A DNA stretch of 64,000 bases, from positions 99,275 through 163,274 of the forward strand of contig NZ_FYBQ01000006.1 of the NCBI RefSeq assembly GCF_900186125.1, written 5' to 3'. The position numbers and the translations under genes are program-made. Numbering within the stretch: the first letter of the stretch is position 1; each line of letters opens with the position of its first letter. This DNA is from Listeria goaensis (GTDB taxonomy: Bacteria > Bacillota > Bacilli > Lactobacillales > Listeriaceae). Shown one piece after another: positions 52,441-61,469 of the stretch. The notes beneath the pieces are model-generated. The model had not been told where the DNA came from and made no database searches. It worked only from the letters and a program-made list of their open reading frames with translations.

Positions 52441-53343
52441 TTAGCCACGTTTTCTTAGGTAAATAGTGGCCAGTAATGTAGTTAATGCTCCAACTGCTAT
52501 AATACCTCTTGAAGTATTGGCATCACCTGTTTTTGGCAAAATTTCTGTAGCATTATTAGCCGTTCCTTTTGTCATTTTATCAACCTTTACTTTTCCTACA
52601 ATGGGTTTATTTGTTTGTTTTGGAGCTTCCAATTTTTCTGTATAGATATATTCTGTTACCTCGCTTTTTTGGTCATCAAAAAGGGTCATGCTGGAAACCT
52701 GAATCGCTTCATGATTTTTAAGTGGTTCCTTCAATTTAATATGAAAATTGCCATACTTATCAGCCCAAGCAGTTGCATCAAAGCCATTTTCGATTTTAAA
52801 GAATGCAACCACAAGCGCGTTCGGGACTGTTTGACCGTAAATATTAAGTGCATCTGATTTATCAAAATCAAAAATTGGGGCCCCGTAATACATTCCAAAG
52901 CGTGGTGTATCATCCCATACTTCATAATTCACTACAATTTCTTCTGTTGTAACGCCATCAGTTGCGATAATGGTAACTGACTTATTTCCAGTTGATGCGA
53001 CGTCTGGCTCTGTTTTATAACTTAGTGAGACTCCACTTTTAACAGTTACGAAATCCAGTGGTGTAACGGGCGTATTAATTTCAATCTCCACATCTGTTTT
53101 AGCAGTAGCAAGTGGTTCTGTCACTTGTTTTGGCTGAACAACTTCTGTTTCTTCTGCGCTAGCCTCTTCATTTGTTGCCTGTACAGCTTGATTTTCATCC
53201 GCCGCAAGGCTTTCTGAAATACTTTGAACAGATTCTTCTACAACTTGTTCGTTACCCGTTTCACTCGCAAACGCTGACGTAGGTAACACCAATCCAATTG
53301 ACAATATAAGAACTCCATAAACCAACTTCACACTTTTTCTCAT
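52441..53343 (-). CDS. LPXTG surface protein B, shorter paralogue of protein A
   Basis: A 300-residue wall protein with signal peptide (about 1-27), Glu/Gln-rich spacer, a module matching protein A (VTIIATDGVTTEEIVVNYEV), a Big_6-like module and the sorting signal LPKTGDANTSRG with tail RKRG. Compared with A it lacks the central Ig-like part of about 90 residues. AAAGGAGG precedes the ATG by 11 nt. Each gene has its own terminator, so they are separate units after a duplication. Confidence 0.9.
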   Translation of the reverse strand: MRKSVKLVYGVLILSIGLVLPTSAFASETGNEQVVEESVQSISESLAADENQAVQATNEEASAEETEVVQPKQVTEPLATAKTDVEIEINTPVTPLDFVTVKSGVSLSYKTEPDVASTGNKSVTIIATDGVTTEEIVVNYEVWDDTPRFGMYYGAPIFDFDKSDALNIYGQTVPNALVVAFFKIENGFDATAWADKYGNFHIKLKEPLKNHEAIQVSSMTLFDDQKSEVTEYIYTEKLEAPKQTNKPIVGKVKVDKMTKGTANNATEILPKTGDANTSRGIIAVGALTTLLATIYLRKRG

Positions 53344-53528
53344 TTCCTTCGCTCCTCCTTTGGGACTTTTATATTAAAAACAAAATTCTTTTATTTCTTT
53401 TTCATTACAAATATATTATATCACGTAACACTAAAGAAATATATAGATAAATTGTGTACGTTTCATCGATAACTAGCTTTAAAATGGGTAAAAATGTCTC
53501 TTTTTTAAAATTTTCAATTAGAAAAACC

Positions 53529-53557
53529 CCTCAAAATCGATAATGCTGATTTTGAGG
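53529..53557 (-). terminator. Rho-independent terminator of the P-type ATPase gene
   Basis: Ten-bp stem cctcaaaatc (53529-53538) and gattttgagg (53548-53557) with GGTTTTT after it on the minus strand. Confidence 0.9.
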
Positions 53558-53585
53558 AGCTTCTTTTAATAGTCCTATGAAATTT

Positions 53586-56201
53586 TTATTTTTTAACCAA
53601 TCGATAAACAAATTTCTCGATTTCTACGATAGCAAACACTCCAAAGCCGGCAAGTAAAGAAATTCCGAGTTGCGCGAGATTTAGTGACGTTGTTTCCATG
53701 ATAGTGTGGAAAACGGGAACGTAAATCACAATAGCTTGAAGGACAAGTAAAATGCCGAGTGAGCCCCAAAGGACATTATTTTTTAGAATGCCGCCGTCAA
53801 TTGGGAATTTCATTAGTTCGCGGCAATTTATCATGTAGAAGGCTTGACCAAATACGATAGTTTGGAGCAAGGTCGTCTGTATCGTGGCCGTATCGACGCC
53901 TGTTCCACGCAAGTAGGCTTCCACGGCAAAACCTAGGACTGCGATTAAAACGGAGACATAGGCGACGCGGATAATTGCATAGCTGTCTAGGATATTTTCT
54001 TTCGGGTCACGAGGCTCCCTTTTCATAAGGTCATTCGCGTATGGTTCGAAGCCTAGCGCAAAGGAAAGTGTAATGGTTGTCACCATGTTAAGCCATAAAA
54101 TTTGAACGGATGTGAGCGGCAGTGGCATGTTGGCAAGTAGGGAAACAACAACGAGCAAGCCTTGCGCAAAAGCAGTTGGCAGCGCGAAATAAATCGTCTT
54201 TTTGAGGTTGTCGTAAACCCGACGCCCTTCTTTCACAGCTCCAACAATGGTCGCGAAATTATCGTCAGCAAGCACCATATCAGACGCGTCCTTCGTAACT
54301 TGCGTGCCTTTAATCCCCATCGCAATCCCGATATCTGCTTTTTTCAGCGCCGGCGCATCATTTACTCCGTCACCGGTCATGCCAACAATGTGACCGTTTT
54401 CTTGAATCGCCGTCACGAGGCGAAGTTTATGCTCTGGCGTCGTTCGCGCAAACACATCATGGTCCTCCACAACTTTGCGCAGCTCCGCGTCAGAAAGCCC
54501 TTCAATTTCACTTCCAACTAAAGCATTGTTATAGTTTTCAATGCCGATTTCCTCAGCAATCGCAATCGCAGTATCTTTATGGTCGCCGGTAATCATTTTC
54601 ACGCTAATTCCTGCTTCACGGCATACGCCAACTGCACGGATAGCTTCCTTCTTCGGCGGGTCAATAATACCGTATAATCCTGCAAAAATCATACCGTCTT
54701 GTAAGTCTTCGTGCGTCAGGTGTTCCTTCTCGCTTGAGACTTTCTTGTAGGCAGCCGCTAAAACACGTTGTCCTTTGCTAGCAAATTCGCTAATGCGACC
54801 ATTCCAGTAGCCCAGATCAAGCGGCGTACTCGATTCGCCTTCCACTTGAAACTTCGCCAGATTTAAAATCACGTCTGGCGCGCCTTTCAAATAAATGTAG
54901 TTTTCACCTTCAATTGTAACAAGAACCGCCATATATTTATAAAGAGAATCAAACGGGATTTTGTAGAGCAAATGATTTTCCTGACTCAAATTAGCGCGAT
55001 TTGCAAGCTCTAACAGCGCTCCTTCCGTCGGATTCCCAATCACTTCACGTTTTCCGTCATGATAGTCAATTTTCGTATCGTTACAATAAAGCGCAATCTC
55101 AACGAGCCGCCTAAACGCCAAGCTTTCATCACGCAGTTCAATCGGTTTTTCCGTATGGTCGCTCACTTCATCTTTTGTTATCACCGCAACGACGCTCATT
55201 TCATTTTTCGTCAGCGTCCCCGTTTTATCCGAACAAATGACGTTCATGCTACCAAGCGTTTCGACCGCAGGCATCTTTTTGATGATAGCCTTTTCTTTCG
55301 CCATACGCGTAACTCCGAGGGATAAAATAATTGAAAGAACAGCCGGCAAGCCCTCCGGCACCGCGGATACTGCTAGCGCGATTAGAGCCGACACTAGTTC
55401 ATTCATGGAAAAATCATGATAGAAAATACTATAAAAAAGTAAAAATACAATCAGAGCCGATAAAATGTAGAAAACTTGCTTGTTAAGCTGTTTCATTTTT
55501 TTAATGAGCGGCGTTTCCGTATTTTCCATTTCCTTCAAATTACGACTGATTTTCCCGAGCTCCGTATTATCGCCCGTTTCCGTCACAATCCCTTTCCCAG
55601 AACCACTTCCAACAAGCGTGCCGGAAAACACCATGTTCAGACGGTCACCTAAATCCGCGTTGCGAGCGATAACATCACTATTTTTCGTGACCGGAGTTGA
55701 TTCTCCCGTCAAAATCGCTTCTTCCACAACTAAATTGTACGCCTCAATAATACGTAAATCGGCTGGGATAATATCACCAGGGCCTAGCAAAACGACATCA
55801 CCGGCAACTAAAGATTCAGCAGGAACGATTTCTTTTTGATTTTCCGAAAGAATAGTAGCTTCTTCACTCAACATATTCGTCAAACTATTTAGCGAGTTCG
55901 TCGCCTTCCGTTCCTGCGAGTAGCCGATAATCGCGTTAATAATCACGACGACGAAAATAATCACCATTTCAATGTACGAGCCAACGACGCCCTTCAAAAC
56001 ACCCGCGACAATCAGCACATAAATTAACAAATCATTGAAATGCTTCAAAAACTTTTTTAGTTCGCTGTCCTCTTTCCCTTTGCTTAAAATATTGGACCCA
56101 TTTTCAGCGAGGCGCCTGCCGCGCTCCGAATTCGCAAGTCCCGCTTCATTTGCCCTCATTTTTTCAAAAATTTCACCAAGTGGCAATTTGTACCAATCCA
56201 T
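53586..56201 (-). CDS. P-type cation-transporting ATPase (P2-like), ion specificity unclear
   Basis: An 871-residue membrane pump with cation-ATPase N-domain, ten helices, TGES actuator motif (EEAILTGESTPV), phosphorylation site ICSDKTGTLTKNEM, and GDGVNDAPALK hinge. M4 has VPEGLPAVL with the cation-binding Glu. However, M5 reads ALPTAFAQGLLV where SERCA has Asn768 and Glu771, and M6 reads LNMVTTITLSFALGFEP where SERCA has Asn796, Thr799 and Asp800, so most calcium ligands are missing. It resembles Listeria pumps annotated as calcium ATPases but may move Na+, K+, a polyamine or another ion. GAGGAGGG precedes the ATG. Confidence 0.88.
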   Translation of the reverse strand: MDWYKLPLGEIFEKMRANEAGLANSERGRRLAENGSNILSKGKEDSELKKFLKHFNDLLIYVLIVAGVLKGVVGSYIEMVIIFVVVIINAIIGYSQERKATNSLNSLTNMLSEEATILSENQKEIVPAESLVAGDVVLLGPGDIIPADLRIIEAYNLVVEEAILTGESTPVTKNSDVIARNADLGDRLNMVFSGTLVGSGSGKGIVTETGDNTELGKISRNLKEMENTETPLIKKMKQLNKQVFYILSALIVFLLFYSIFYHDFSMNELVSALIALAVSAVPEGLPAVLSIILSLGVTRMAKEKAIIKKMPAVETLGSMNVICSDKTGTLTKNEMSVVAVITKDEVSDHTEKPIELRDESLAFRRLVEIALYCNDTKIDYHDGKREVIGNPTEGALLELANRANLSQENHLLYKIPFDSLYKYMAVLVTIEGENYIYLKGAPDVILNLAKFQVEGESSTPLDLGYWNGRISEFASKGQRVLAAAYKKVSSEKEHLTHEDLQDGMIFAGLYGIIDPPKKEAIRAVGVCREAGISVKMITGDHKDTAIAIAEEIGIENYNNALVGSEIEGLSDAELRKVVEDHDVFARTTPEHKLRLVTAIQENGHIVGMTGDGVNDAPALKKADIGIAMGIKGTQVTKDASDMVLADDNFATIVGAVKEGRRVYDNLKKTIYFALPTAFAQGLLVVVSLLANMPLPLTSVQILWLNMVTTITLSFALGFEPYANDLMKREPRDPKENILDSYAIIRVAYVSVLIAVLGFAVEAYLRGTGVDTATIQTTLLQTIVFGQAFYMINCRELMKFPIDGGILKNNVLWGSLGILLVLQAIVIYVPVFHTIMETTSLNLAQLGISLLAGFGVFAIVEIEKFVYRLVKK

Positions 56202-56306
56202 TAAATTCCCTCCTCATAACCAGGCCACATTAACACCGTCATTTTAACTTGCCTCACCTTAAAATTCCCTAAAACAATGCGCACTAAACGCTGGTTCCGC
56301 CAATAA

Positions 56307-56332
56307 AAAAACTACCGAAATCGGTAGTTTTT
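56307..56332 (-). terminator. Rho-independent terminator of the MATE gene
   Basis: Twelve-bp stem (aaaaactaccga and complement) with loop AA and a T run on the minus strand, about 110 nt after the MATE stop codon. Confidence 0.88.
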
Positions 56333-56442
56333 AGGCTGTGTTAATTGGGGTTATTTTCTTCTGTGATGCGAGCGTAGGTTTTCAAGATAGCTTCTTTGTC
56401 AGAATATATTTGTGCATTTTCTATATTTGCTCTTTAAACCCA

Positions 56443-57795
56443 TCACACCATATCCGGATTTTTAAACATCCGGCGCCATGTTTTTGTTAAGATGAAGAAG
56501 CAGACGGAAAAGGCGATGACGTCAGCAATTGGGAAGGCGTACCAGACGCCCATCAGCCCGAAAAATTGGGGCAAAATAAGCAGTAGTGGGACAAGGCAAA
56601 TGATTTGGCGCATAAGAGAAATAACAAATGAAATGCGCGCTTGACCTAGCGCCTGATAGAGTCCACCGCACACAATTTGAAAGCCAATCGTTGGGGCGGC
56701 AAGAAGCATGAGCCGCAGGGCATTCGTTCCCTCCGAAATCATCTCTGGTTCACTTGAAAAAATGCGCACGAGTTCACTTGGGAAAAGTTCCACAATGCCC
56801 CACGCGATGAGCGATAACAACGTTGCAACAATCATGCCCAGTTTTACGGCGCGGATAACGCGGTCAAGTTGGCGCGATCCGTAGTTGAAGCCGACGATGG
56901 GTTGCATGCCTTGTGTGATACCGTTTATCGGCATGATGACGAAGCTCGCAATTCGGTTGGCGACACCATAAACCGCAATCGCCAGTGTTCCGCCGAAAAG
57001 TTGCAACATCCAGTTCACGGCGATGGTCACAACGCTCCCCGCGGACATCATGATGAAAGACGGGAAGCCAATTGCCATAATGCGCAGACTCAGTTTGCCG
57101 TCCAGACGGAATTTAAAACCGCTAAGAGATAACGTGCTTTTTCCGGATAAAAAGTAGATGAAGAGCCAAACCGCGCCTACGGCTTGGGCAATGACTGTTG
57201 CGAGCGCGGAACCGCGCACCCCCATGCCTAATCCCATAATGAAAACCGGATTTAAAATCATATTTAGCACCGCTGAAATAATCATCGTCAGCATCGCCGT
57301 TTTGGCATTTCCTTCCGAGCGAACAATGTTGTTCATCGCCATCGCGAACGTCTGAAAAGCCGCGCCTAGTAAAATGAGTGATAGAAAGTCCTTTGTCATG
57401 CCGTGGATTTCTGCCGGTGCACCGAAAATCGTAATTAGCGGGTCAATAAAAATAAAGGTAACAATGGCAATAAAAATACTCGACAAAATGACCAACCAAA
57501 TGACTTGATGGAAAATTTGATTCGCCCGAACTTGTTCGCCCGCGCCTAGCGACCGCGAAATAATCGAGGCTCCCCCGATACCGAACATCGCCGCCATGGC
57601 CATTAAAATCATCTGCACTGGGAAGGCAATCGAAAGCGCCGCAACGCCGTCTGAGCCAACGCCATATGAAACAAAAATCGTATCAACAATGTTGTACATG
57701 CCCATCACAAACATGCCCACAAAAGCAGGAATCGAAAGGCGTGCCATCAGGGAGCCAATTCCCTCTACACCAAGCCGTTTACTTTGTTCTTTCAT
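56443..57795 (-). CDS. MATE-family multidrug efflux transporter
   Basis: A 450-residue transporter with 12 membrane helices in two repeats; the start IGSLMARLSIPAFVGMFVMGMYNIVDTIFVSYGVG is typical of MepA-like MATE proteins, which use a Na+ or H+ gradient to expel cationic drugs. It overlaps the MarR gene by 17 nt, so both are made from one transcript and the pump is likely under MarR repression. GGGAG precedes the ATG. Confidence 0.92.
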   Translation of the reverse strand: MKEQSKRLGVEGIGSLMARLSIPAFVGMFVMGMYNIVDTIFVSYGVGSDGVAALSIAFPVQMILMAMAAMFGIGGASIISRSLGAGEQVRANQIFHQVIWLVILSSIFIAIVTFIFIDPLITIFGAPAEIHGMTKDFLSLILLGAAFQTFAMAMNNIVRSEGNAKTAMLTMIISAVLNMILNPVFIMGLGMGVRGSALATVIAQAVGAVWLFIYFLSGKSTLSLSGFKFRLDGKLSLRIMAIGFPSFIMMSAGSVVTIAVNWMLQLFGGTLAIAVYGVANRIASFVIMPINGITQGMQPIVGFNYGSRQLDRVIRAVKLGMIVATLLSLIAWGIVELFPSELVRIFSSEPEMISEGTNALRLMLLAAPTIGFQIVCGGLYQALGQARISFVISLMRQIICLVPLLLILPQFFGLMGVWYAFPIADVIAFSVCFFILTKTWRRMFKNPDMV

Positions 57796-58240
57796 TCTTT
57801 AAACTCCCTTCCGCAAAACGCGTTGCATTGTCCGCCATCTGCACAAGGAGACGCAACACATCATCTTTTTCTTTTTTCGAGAAGCCTTGGGTTAAAATAT
57901 CGCTCCACGTATCCGTCACTTCCGCAATCAAGTCTTTCATGCTGTGACCTTTTTCCGTCAAAAAAACACGTTGCATTCGCTTATCGCGGGCGTCACATTC
58001 GCGCCGAATCACACCTAGTTTCTCAAGCTGTTTAATGTGCCGCGTTACATTCGCCTTATCCGTCATAAACCGTTGCCGCAGTTGCTCTTGTGACATCCCG
58101 TCTTCCTGATATAGCGTCCATAAATAGCGGAGCTGCGAAACGCGTAGACCCGTTTCCTCCAGTTTCGCCTCTTTGTACGTGTGCTCAGCTCGGTGAATGA
58201 TTGACATCGATTTCGTTACAATTTCGTGGTTTCCCCCCAA
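57779..58240 (-). CDS. MarR-family repressor of the MATE operon
   Basis: A 153-residue winged-helix regulator with the MarR motif MSQEQLRQRFMTDKANVTRHIKQLEKLGVIRRECDARDKRMQRVFLT (about 58-105). In MepR-type systems the repressor binds a palindrome at its own promoter and is released by pump substrates. A matching palindrome lies 55 bp upstream. A start further downstream (for example near MSIIHRAEH) is possible; the annotated one lacks a strong ribosome binding site. Confidence 0.9.
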   Translation of the reverse strand: MGGNHEIVTKSMSIIHRAEHTYKEAKLEETGLRVSQLRYLWTLYQEDGMSQEQLRQRFMTDKANVTRHIKQLEKLGVIRRECDARDKRMQRVFLTEKGHSMKDLIAEVTDTWSDILTQGFSKKEKDDVLRLLVQMADNATRFAEGSLKNERTK

Positions 58241-58294
58241 TTGAAGCCGCTCCTTACATTCTGAAAATTAAATACCAGCCTAATTAGCGTATCA

Positions 58295-58322
58295 AAAATT
58301 AGTTGACTGGTCAACTAATTTT
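58295..58322. promoter_or_regulatory. Operator for the MarR-type regulator
   Basis: Inverted repeat with 13-bp perfect arms, aaaattagttgac and gtcaactaatttt, separated by TG. It lies between the divergent marR and PucR-like genes and could control both. TTGAC elements inside suggest overlap with a -35 box. Confidence 0.75.
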
Positions 58323-58384
58323 GCGGTTGACTTGTCGCACGCAATTTGTCACAATAAAATTAAAAACACGTGGGGGCAATCGCT

Positions 58385-59266
58385 TTGAACATCTACCAGT
58401 TAAAGGAAAAATTCCCAAGTTTACAAGTATCCAAAAAACCAATTTCAACTGATGAAACCGTCTTATCTTTCTTTGAAGAGCCTTATTATTTTACTATTGC
58501 CAAACATGAAGTGGCAGAAAATGATGCGGCCTTTTTAAATCTGCTTTTTGATGCACCCAAACCGGCTTTTAAGTCGGCGGAAAGTCAACTTTGGTATGAC
58601 CTTTTATTCACCCAAAAAGCGGTGCCGCTAACCGAAAGTTCTTCGCGCTATCGCTTCGTTCAATTCCACATTCGGAAAGAAACTTACACAAAAAAAGAAT
58701 TTTCCGAGTGGAAAAAAGCCTTACTTAGTTTTTTCAACAAAAAAGCAGAAATGATCGAACTTGGCACGTACGGTGTCATCGCTGAGAAAATTGAAGGCTC
58801 AATCTTAGGTGAGGACGAACTTGCGGCTGTTGCGACGACGCTGGAAGCCGATTTTTATTTCCCTGTACATTTTTTCGTCGGCCTGTTCCACAAAAAACAT
58901 TTGTCCATGCGCGATGCCTTTAACGAAGAGCGCCGCCTATTCGATTTGCAAGACAAGGCGCTTGTCCAAACGGTTGAATCAGCTAGCTTGAAACATTTTG
59001 CGCGCCCACTTCTTTCGAGCACTCTTTCCGCAGAACTAAACGCTGCCTTTGAAAAAGACGACTCGCTGCTCCCATTGATTGCCACCCTATTTGAAAACCA
59101 AGGAAACATCAGCATGACGGCTAAAGCCCTTTTCATGCACCGCAACACGATTCAATATCGCATTGACAAATTCCACGAGCAAACCAATTTATCACTCCGC
59201 AAATCAGACGGCTTACTTTACGCGTATTTAAGCAGTTTAACCACGACAAAAGTTGCTGAAAAGTGA
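58385..59266 (+). CDS. PucR/CdaR-type HTH protein
   Basis: A 293-residue protein whose C-terminus is a PucR-type HTH: NISMTAKALFMHRNTIQYRIDKFHEQTNLSLR (about 245-275). The rest, about 1-235, has no clear domain by eye. Such regulators often respond to small metabolites through an N-terminal sensor. I chose TTG at 58385 because GGGGG lies 8 nt before it; a GTG 15 nt upstream would overlap that site. It is divergent from the MATE operon and shares its control region. Confidence 0.78.
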   Translation: MNIYQLKEKFPSLQVSKKPISTDETVLSFFEEPYYFTIAKHEVAENDAAFLNLLFDAPKPAFKSAESQLWYDLLFTQKAVPLTESSSRYRFVQFHIRKETYTKKEFSEWKKALLSFFNKKAEMIELGTYGVIAEKIEGSILGEDELAAVATTLEADFYFPVHFFVGLFHKKHLSMRDAFNEERRLFDLQDKALVQTVESASLKHFARPLLSSTLSAELNAAFEKDDSLLPLIATLFENQGNISMTAKALFMHRNTIQYRIDKFHEQTNLSLRKSDGLLYAYLSSLTTTKVAEK

Positions 59267-59276
59267 ATGTGGGGAT

Positions 59277-59321
59277 AAAAAAGAGAAACATTTCCTGTTT
59301 TAGGAGTTGTTTCTCTTTTTT
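59277..59321. terminator. Bidirectional terminator (copy 1 of a duplicated hairpin)
   Basis: Thirteen-bp perfect stem aaaaaagagaaac (59277-59289) with 59309-59321 and T runs on both strands. Stem and loop nearly match the hairpin at 61909-61955. Confidence 0.92.
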
Positions 59322-59378
59322 AGTCATTGTGACAATTAAATCAATAACCCCTGCTTGCAACATATTTATACGAATCCA

Positions 59379-59735
59379 TCAACTATTACATAAAACGTCT
59401 TTAAATTCTTCGATTTTCATAATCCTCCCATAATCATCATCCACATAAATATCATTCAAAAAATTCTTTTGTGAAAAAATTTCCTTTAGTAATGAGACTG
59501 AAGAATAGGTCAGTATAATAAAATGTGGGTGACTATAGGGAATATTTTTCTTCTCCTCCTCTTCATACTCTTCCAATAGATTTTCAACATAATCATAAAA
59601 AATATGTTCTTCTCCAAAGTCTACAACTATTCTATTTCTATCTACATCCGCCATTTTATTTTTCTTATCATATTTAATTGCCTTTACTACCTCAAGATTA
59701 AAGTTCTCATCGCCAATTAAAATAATCCATTGCAT
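59379..59735 (-). CDS. Candidate immunity protein (118 aa) of the toxin island
   Basis: A small acidic protein ([17 protein letters not shown]) without signal peptide or membrane segment. I do not recognise the family. Its size, acidity, low GC and place behind orphan toxin cassettes fit an immunity protein of a polymorphic toxin system. No start-proximal ribosome binding site stands out beyond GAGG about 8 nt upstream. Confidence 0.6.
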   Translation of the reverse strand: MQWIILIGDENFNLEVVKAIKYDKKNKMADVDRNRIVVDFGEEHIFYDYVENLLEEYEEEEKKNIPYSHPHFIILTYSSVSLLKEIFSQKNFLNDIYVDDDYGRIMKIEEFKDVLCNS

Positions 59736-59767
59736 GTTTTTAACTCCTCTTAAAAACTACTTTTTTT

Positions 59768-59944
59768 ACCAGGTTTAGACGTCCACATACTTTACACTCC
59801 CATAAATCATACAGAGTTCACAGATAAGCATGAGCTCGCATACAGGCAAAGTAAGGAAGAACTTTTAACTGCCTTAGATGACATTTTTGAGAATTAATGG
59901 GATGAGATTAATAAAGAGGACAGCTAATACAAGCTACCCTCTTT
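59768..59944. pseudogene. Debris in the toxin island: partial copy of the zinc-ribbon gene and the end of an unknown plus-strand ORF
   Basis: Bases at about 59768-59803 repeat almost exactly the text found at about 60010-60054 of the zinc-ribbon gene (accaggttt, then tagacgtccacatacttt), with 11 bases missing. Following on the plus strand, an open frame reads about 30 residues, HTEFTDKHELAYRQSKEELL to DDIFEN and TAA at 59896-59898, the tail of a lost gene. An imperfect hairpin agagg-agct/agct-cctct with T4 comes next (about 59916-59944). Confidence 0.5.
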
Positions 59945-59958
59945 TATTTGTTCAAATT

Positions 59959-60213
59959 TTATTCACCATCCAGAATCTCTTTTTCAAGCTTATAAACATC
60001 TATTTTACCAGGTTTAAAAAAATATAGACGTCCACATACTTTACACTCCCATACCGGTGTGGAAAAAACTAATCCATCTACAAATTCTTCTACAGTTTTT
60101 AAATCTTTCTCTAGCAGCTCATAATATTTTTCATCTGGACAAATTCCATACGTTGTACACGTTGAGGAATCTTCATCATGCATCAAGTTACTACAACTAC
60201 ATCTAACTTTCAT
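59959..60213 (-). CDS. Small zinc-ribbon-like protein, candidate immunity protein
   Basis: An 84-residue acidic protein with Cys pairs CSC (residues 5-7), two further Cys (C19, C25) and CKVCG near residue 57-61, likely a zinc site. It starts 12 nt downstream of the orphan CdiA-type toxin fragment, the usual place for the cognate immunity gene. AAGGAGCGAAG supports the start. The pairing is inferred from position only. Confidence 0.65.
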   Translation of the reverse strand: MKVRCSCSNLMHDEDSSTCTTYGICPDEKYYELLEKDLKTVEEFVDGLVFSTPVWECKVCGRLYFFKPGKIDVYKLEKEILDGE

Positions 60214-60225
60214 CTTCTTCGCTCC

Positions 60226-60660
60226 TTATTTTATAAACATAATTTTTTTCATGATGTCTTCTCCATACCTGCCAGTTAATCTCGCATTTATTTCTTTCAT
60301 TTGTGCAGGTGTAAAATCAGCTTTAGAGATGTCGTAAATTATGTTTCCTGAATTATCTAACTGGTCTAATGCTTTTCCAACTTTTGTGACAAGAGTATTA
60401 ATATTTTTCCCATTAAGCGTTTTTAGTTCGTGTGGTACCCCGTCCACTAAAAAGTCGTAAGTTTTCTGCACATTTGGTTGTTCAGGTATAAGTTTGACGT
60501 TCCTACCTTCATCCACCAATCCTTGTACCACTCTTTGTTCGTCTTTTGTAAGTGATTCAAAAGTTTTTAGAGAAGTATCAATCTTCCCTTTTGTTTTTGT
60601 AGCCCCACTACCTCCCTTGGAAATGGAGCAGATTAAATAACCATCGTTCCACTTTTTAGT
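60226..60660 (-). pseudogene. Orphan toxin C-terminal cassette, CdiA tRNase-like
   Basis: The last 101 codons (GTG 60531 onward) resemble the CdiA C-terminal tRNase domain: YDFLVDGVPHELKTLNG and IIYDISKADFTPAQMKEI. The same frame is open further upstream to about 60660 and holds SKGGSGATKTKGKIDTS, which resembles the linker GGSGAKKASKTK of the LXG toxin gene at 62597-63966. So this is a toxin tip that lost its LXG trunk; there is no start codon with a ribosome binding site. It could be reactivated by recombination with the trunk. Confidence 0.65.
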
Positions 60661-60945
60661 TTAACATAACATGCTCTTTTTTATTTCTATAGGAGCAGCT
60701 TGTTCTACAGCACATTGAAAACTCCTTAACCATTGTTGTTTGGTAAGTTTTTGTCCATTAGCATTTATTTCAAAAGATTTAGGGATTGTAGTTCCTTCTC
60801 TTGGAAGTTGTGTGCTTTTAATATCATCCCAAATTATACCTGTTAGACCCACTAGCTTTCTAAGGTCTAAAAACCAAGTTATAAAAGTAGAAAAAGAAAC
60901 GAAAAAACTGAATCGCTTCTTTTTCAATATTAAATTTCTGTACAA
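60661..60945 (-). pseudogene. Remnant of another toxin C-terminal region
   Basis: The middle of this 94-codon frame, PREGTTIPKSFEINANGQKL, looks like the conserved entry to a family of secreted toxin tips (GTxIPxSFxxxxxxQKxW). The expected continuation is missing and the N-terminal part is low-complexity. I read it as a broken cassette, not an active gene. Confidence 0.45.
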
Positions 60946-61045
60946 CAGATAGAGTTATCTTTTGTTAGCTATTGGCAACTTGATTCGTGAGCGTATACTC
61001 TCTGTCATTCATTTAACTGGCAATCAAGTGATAGGGTTGCAAAAA

Positions 61046-61435
61046 CTATATGTCTAAACTGCTCTTAACTTGTTTTAATAGCTCTATTAATTCACCTTCT
61101 CCTGAATTTTTTTCTATTTCAGTTTTTACATTCTCTTCTAAATAACTATAAAAATTTTTGAAGTCTAAATACGCTATTTGGTCTACTTCAACAGCTGGAG
61201 AGCCTAATTCAACTAAAACATGTTTATCATCTAGCGGTTTAGGTAGTTGAACCATATCATAGTCGTCTAAGTCATCCTTAAAAGAAACAAAAACTATTTC
61301 TTGCCCATATCCTTTTTTATTTGCAAAACATTCTAATGCTGTTTTCAAATAATTACCATTAATGAAGTTGAAATAGGTTGATACTATTCTATCAATATCA
61401 GTTTTATTGCCAACAATTTGATAACCTTCACTCAT
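61046..61435 (-). CDS. CdiI-like immunity protein
   Basis: A 129-residue acidic cytoplasmic protein. The run DDLDDYDMVQLPKPLDDKHVLVELG resembles CdiI-type immunity proteins to ribonuclease toxins. The ATG at 61435 follows GGAGG by 7 nt; the frame is open 10 codons further but without a site. It starts 34 nt after the EndoU-like toxin fragment, so it is probably that toxin's antidote. Confidence 0.68.
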   Translation of the reverse strand: MSEGYQIVGNKTDIDRIVSTYFNFINGNYLKTALECFANKKGYGQEIVFVSFKDDLDDYDMVQLPKPLDDKHVLVELGSPAVEVDQIAYLDFKNFYSYLEENVKTEIEKNSGEGELIELLKQVKSSLDI

Positions 61436-61469
61436 TTGTTTTCCTCCTAAATTATTATAGTTCAATTAA

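Noticed and set aside
60661..60945. Intact small secreted protein
   Set aside because: It has no signal peptide or start site, and only a central piece matches a toxin family; it is better read as a remnant.
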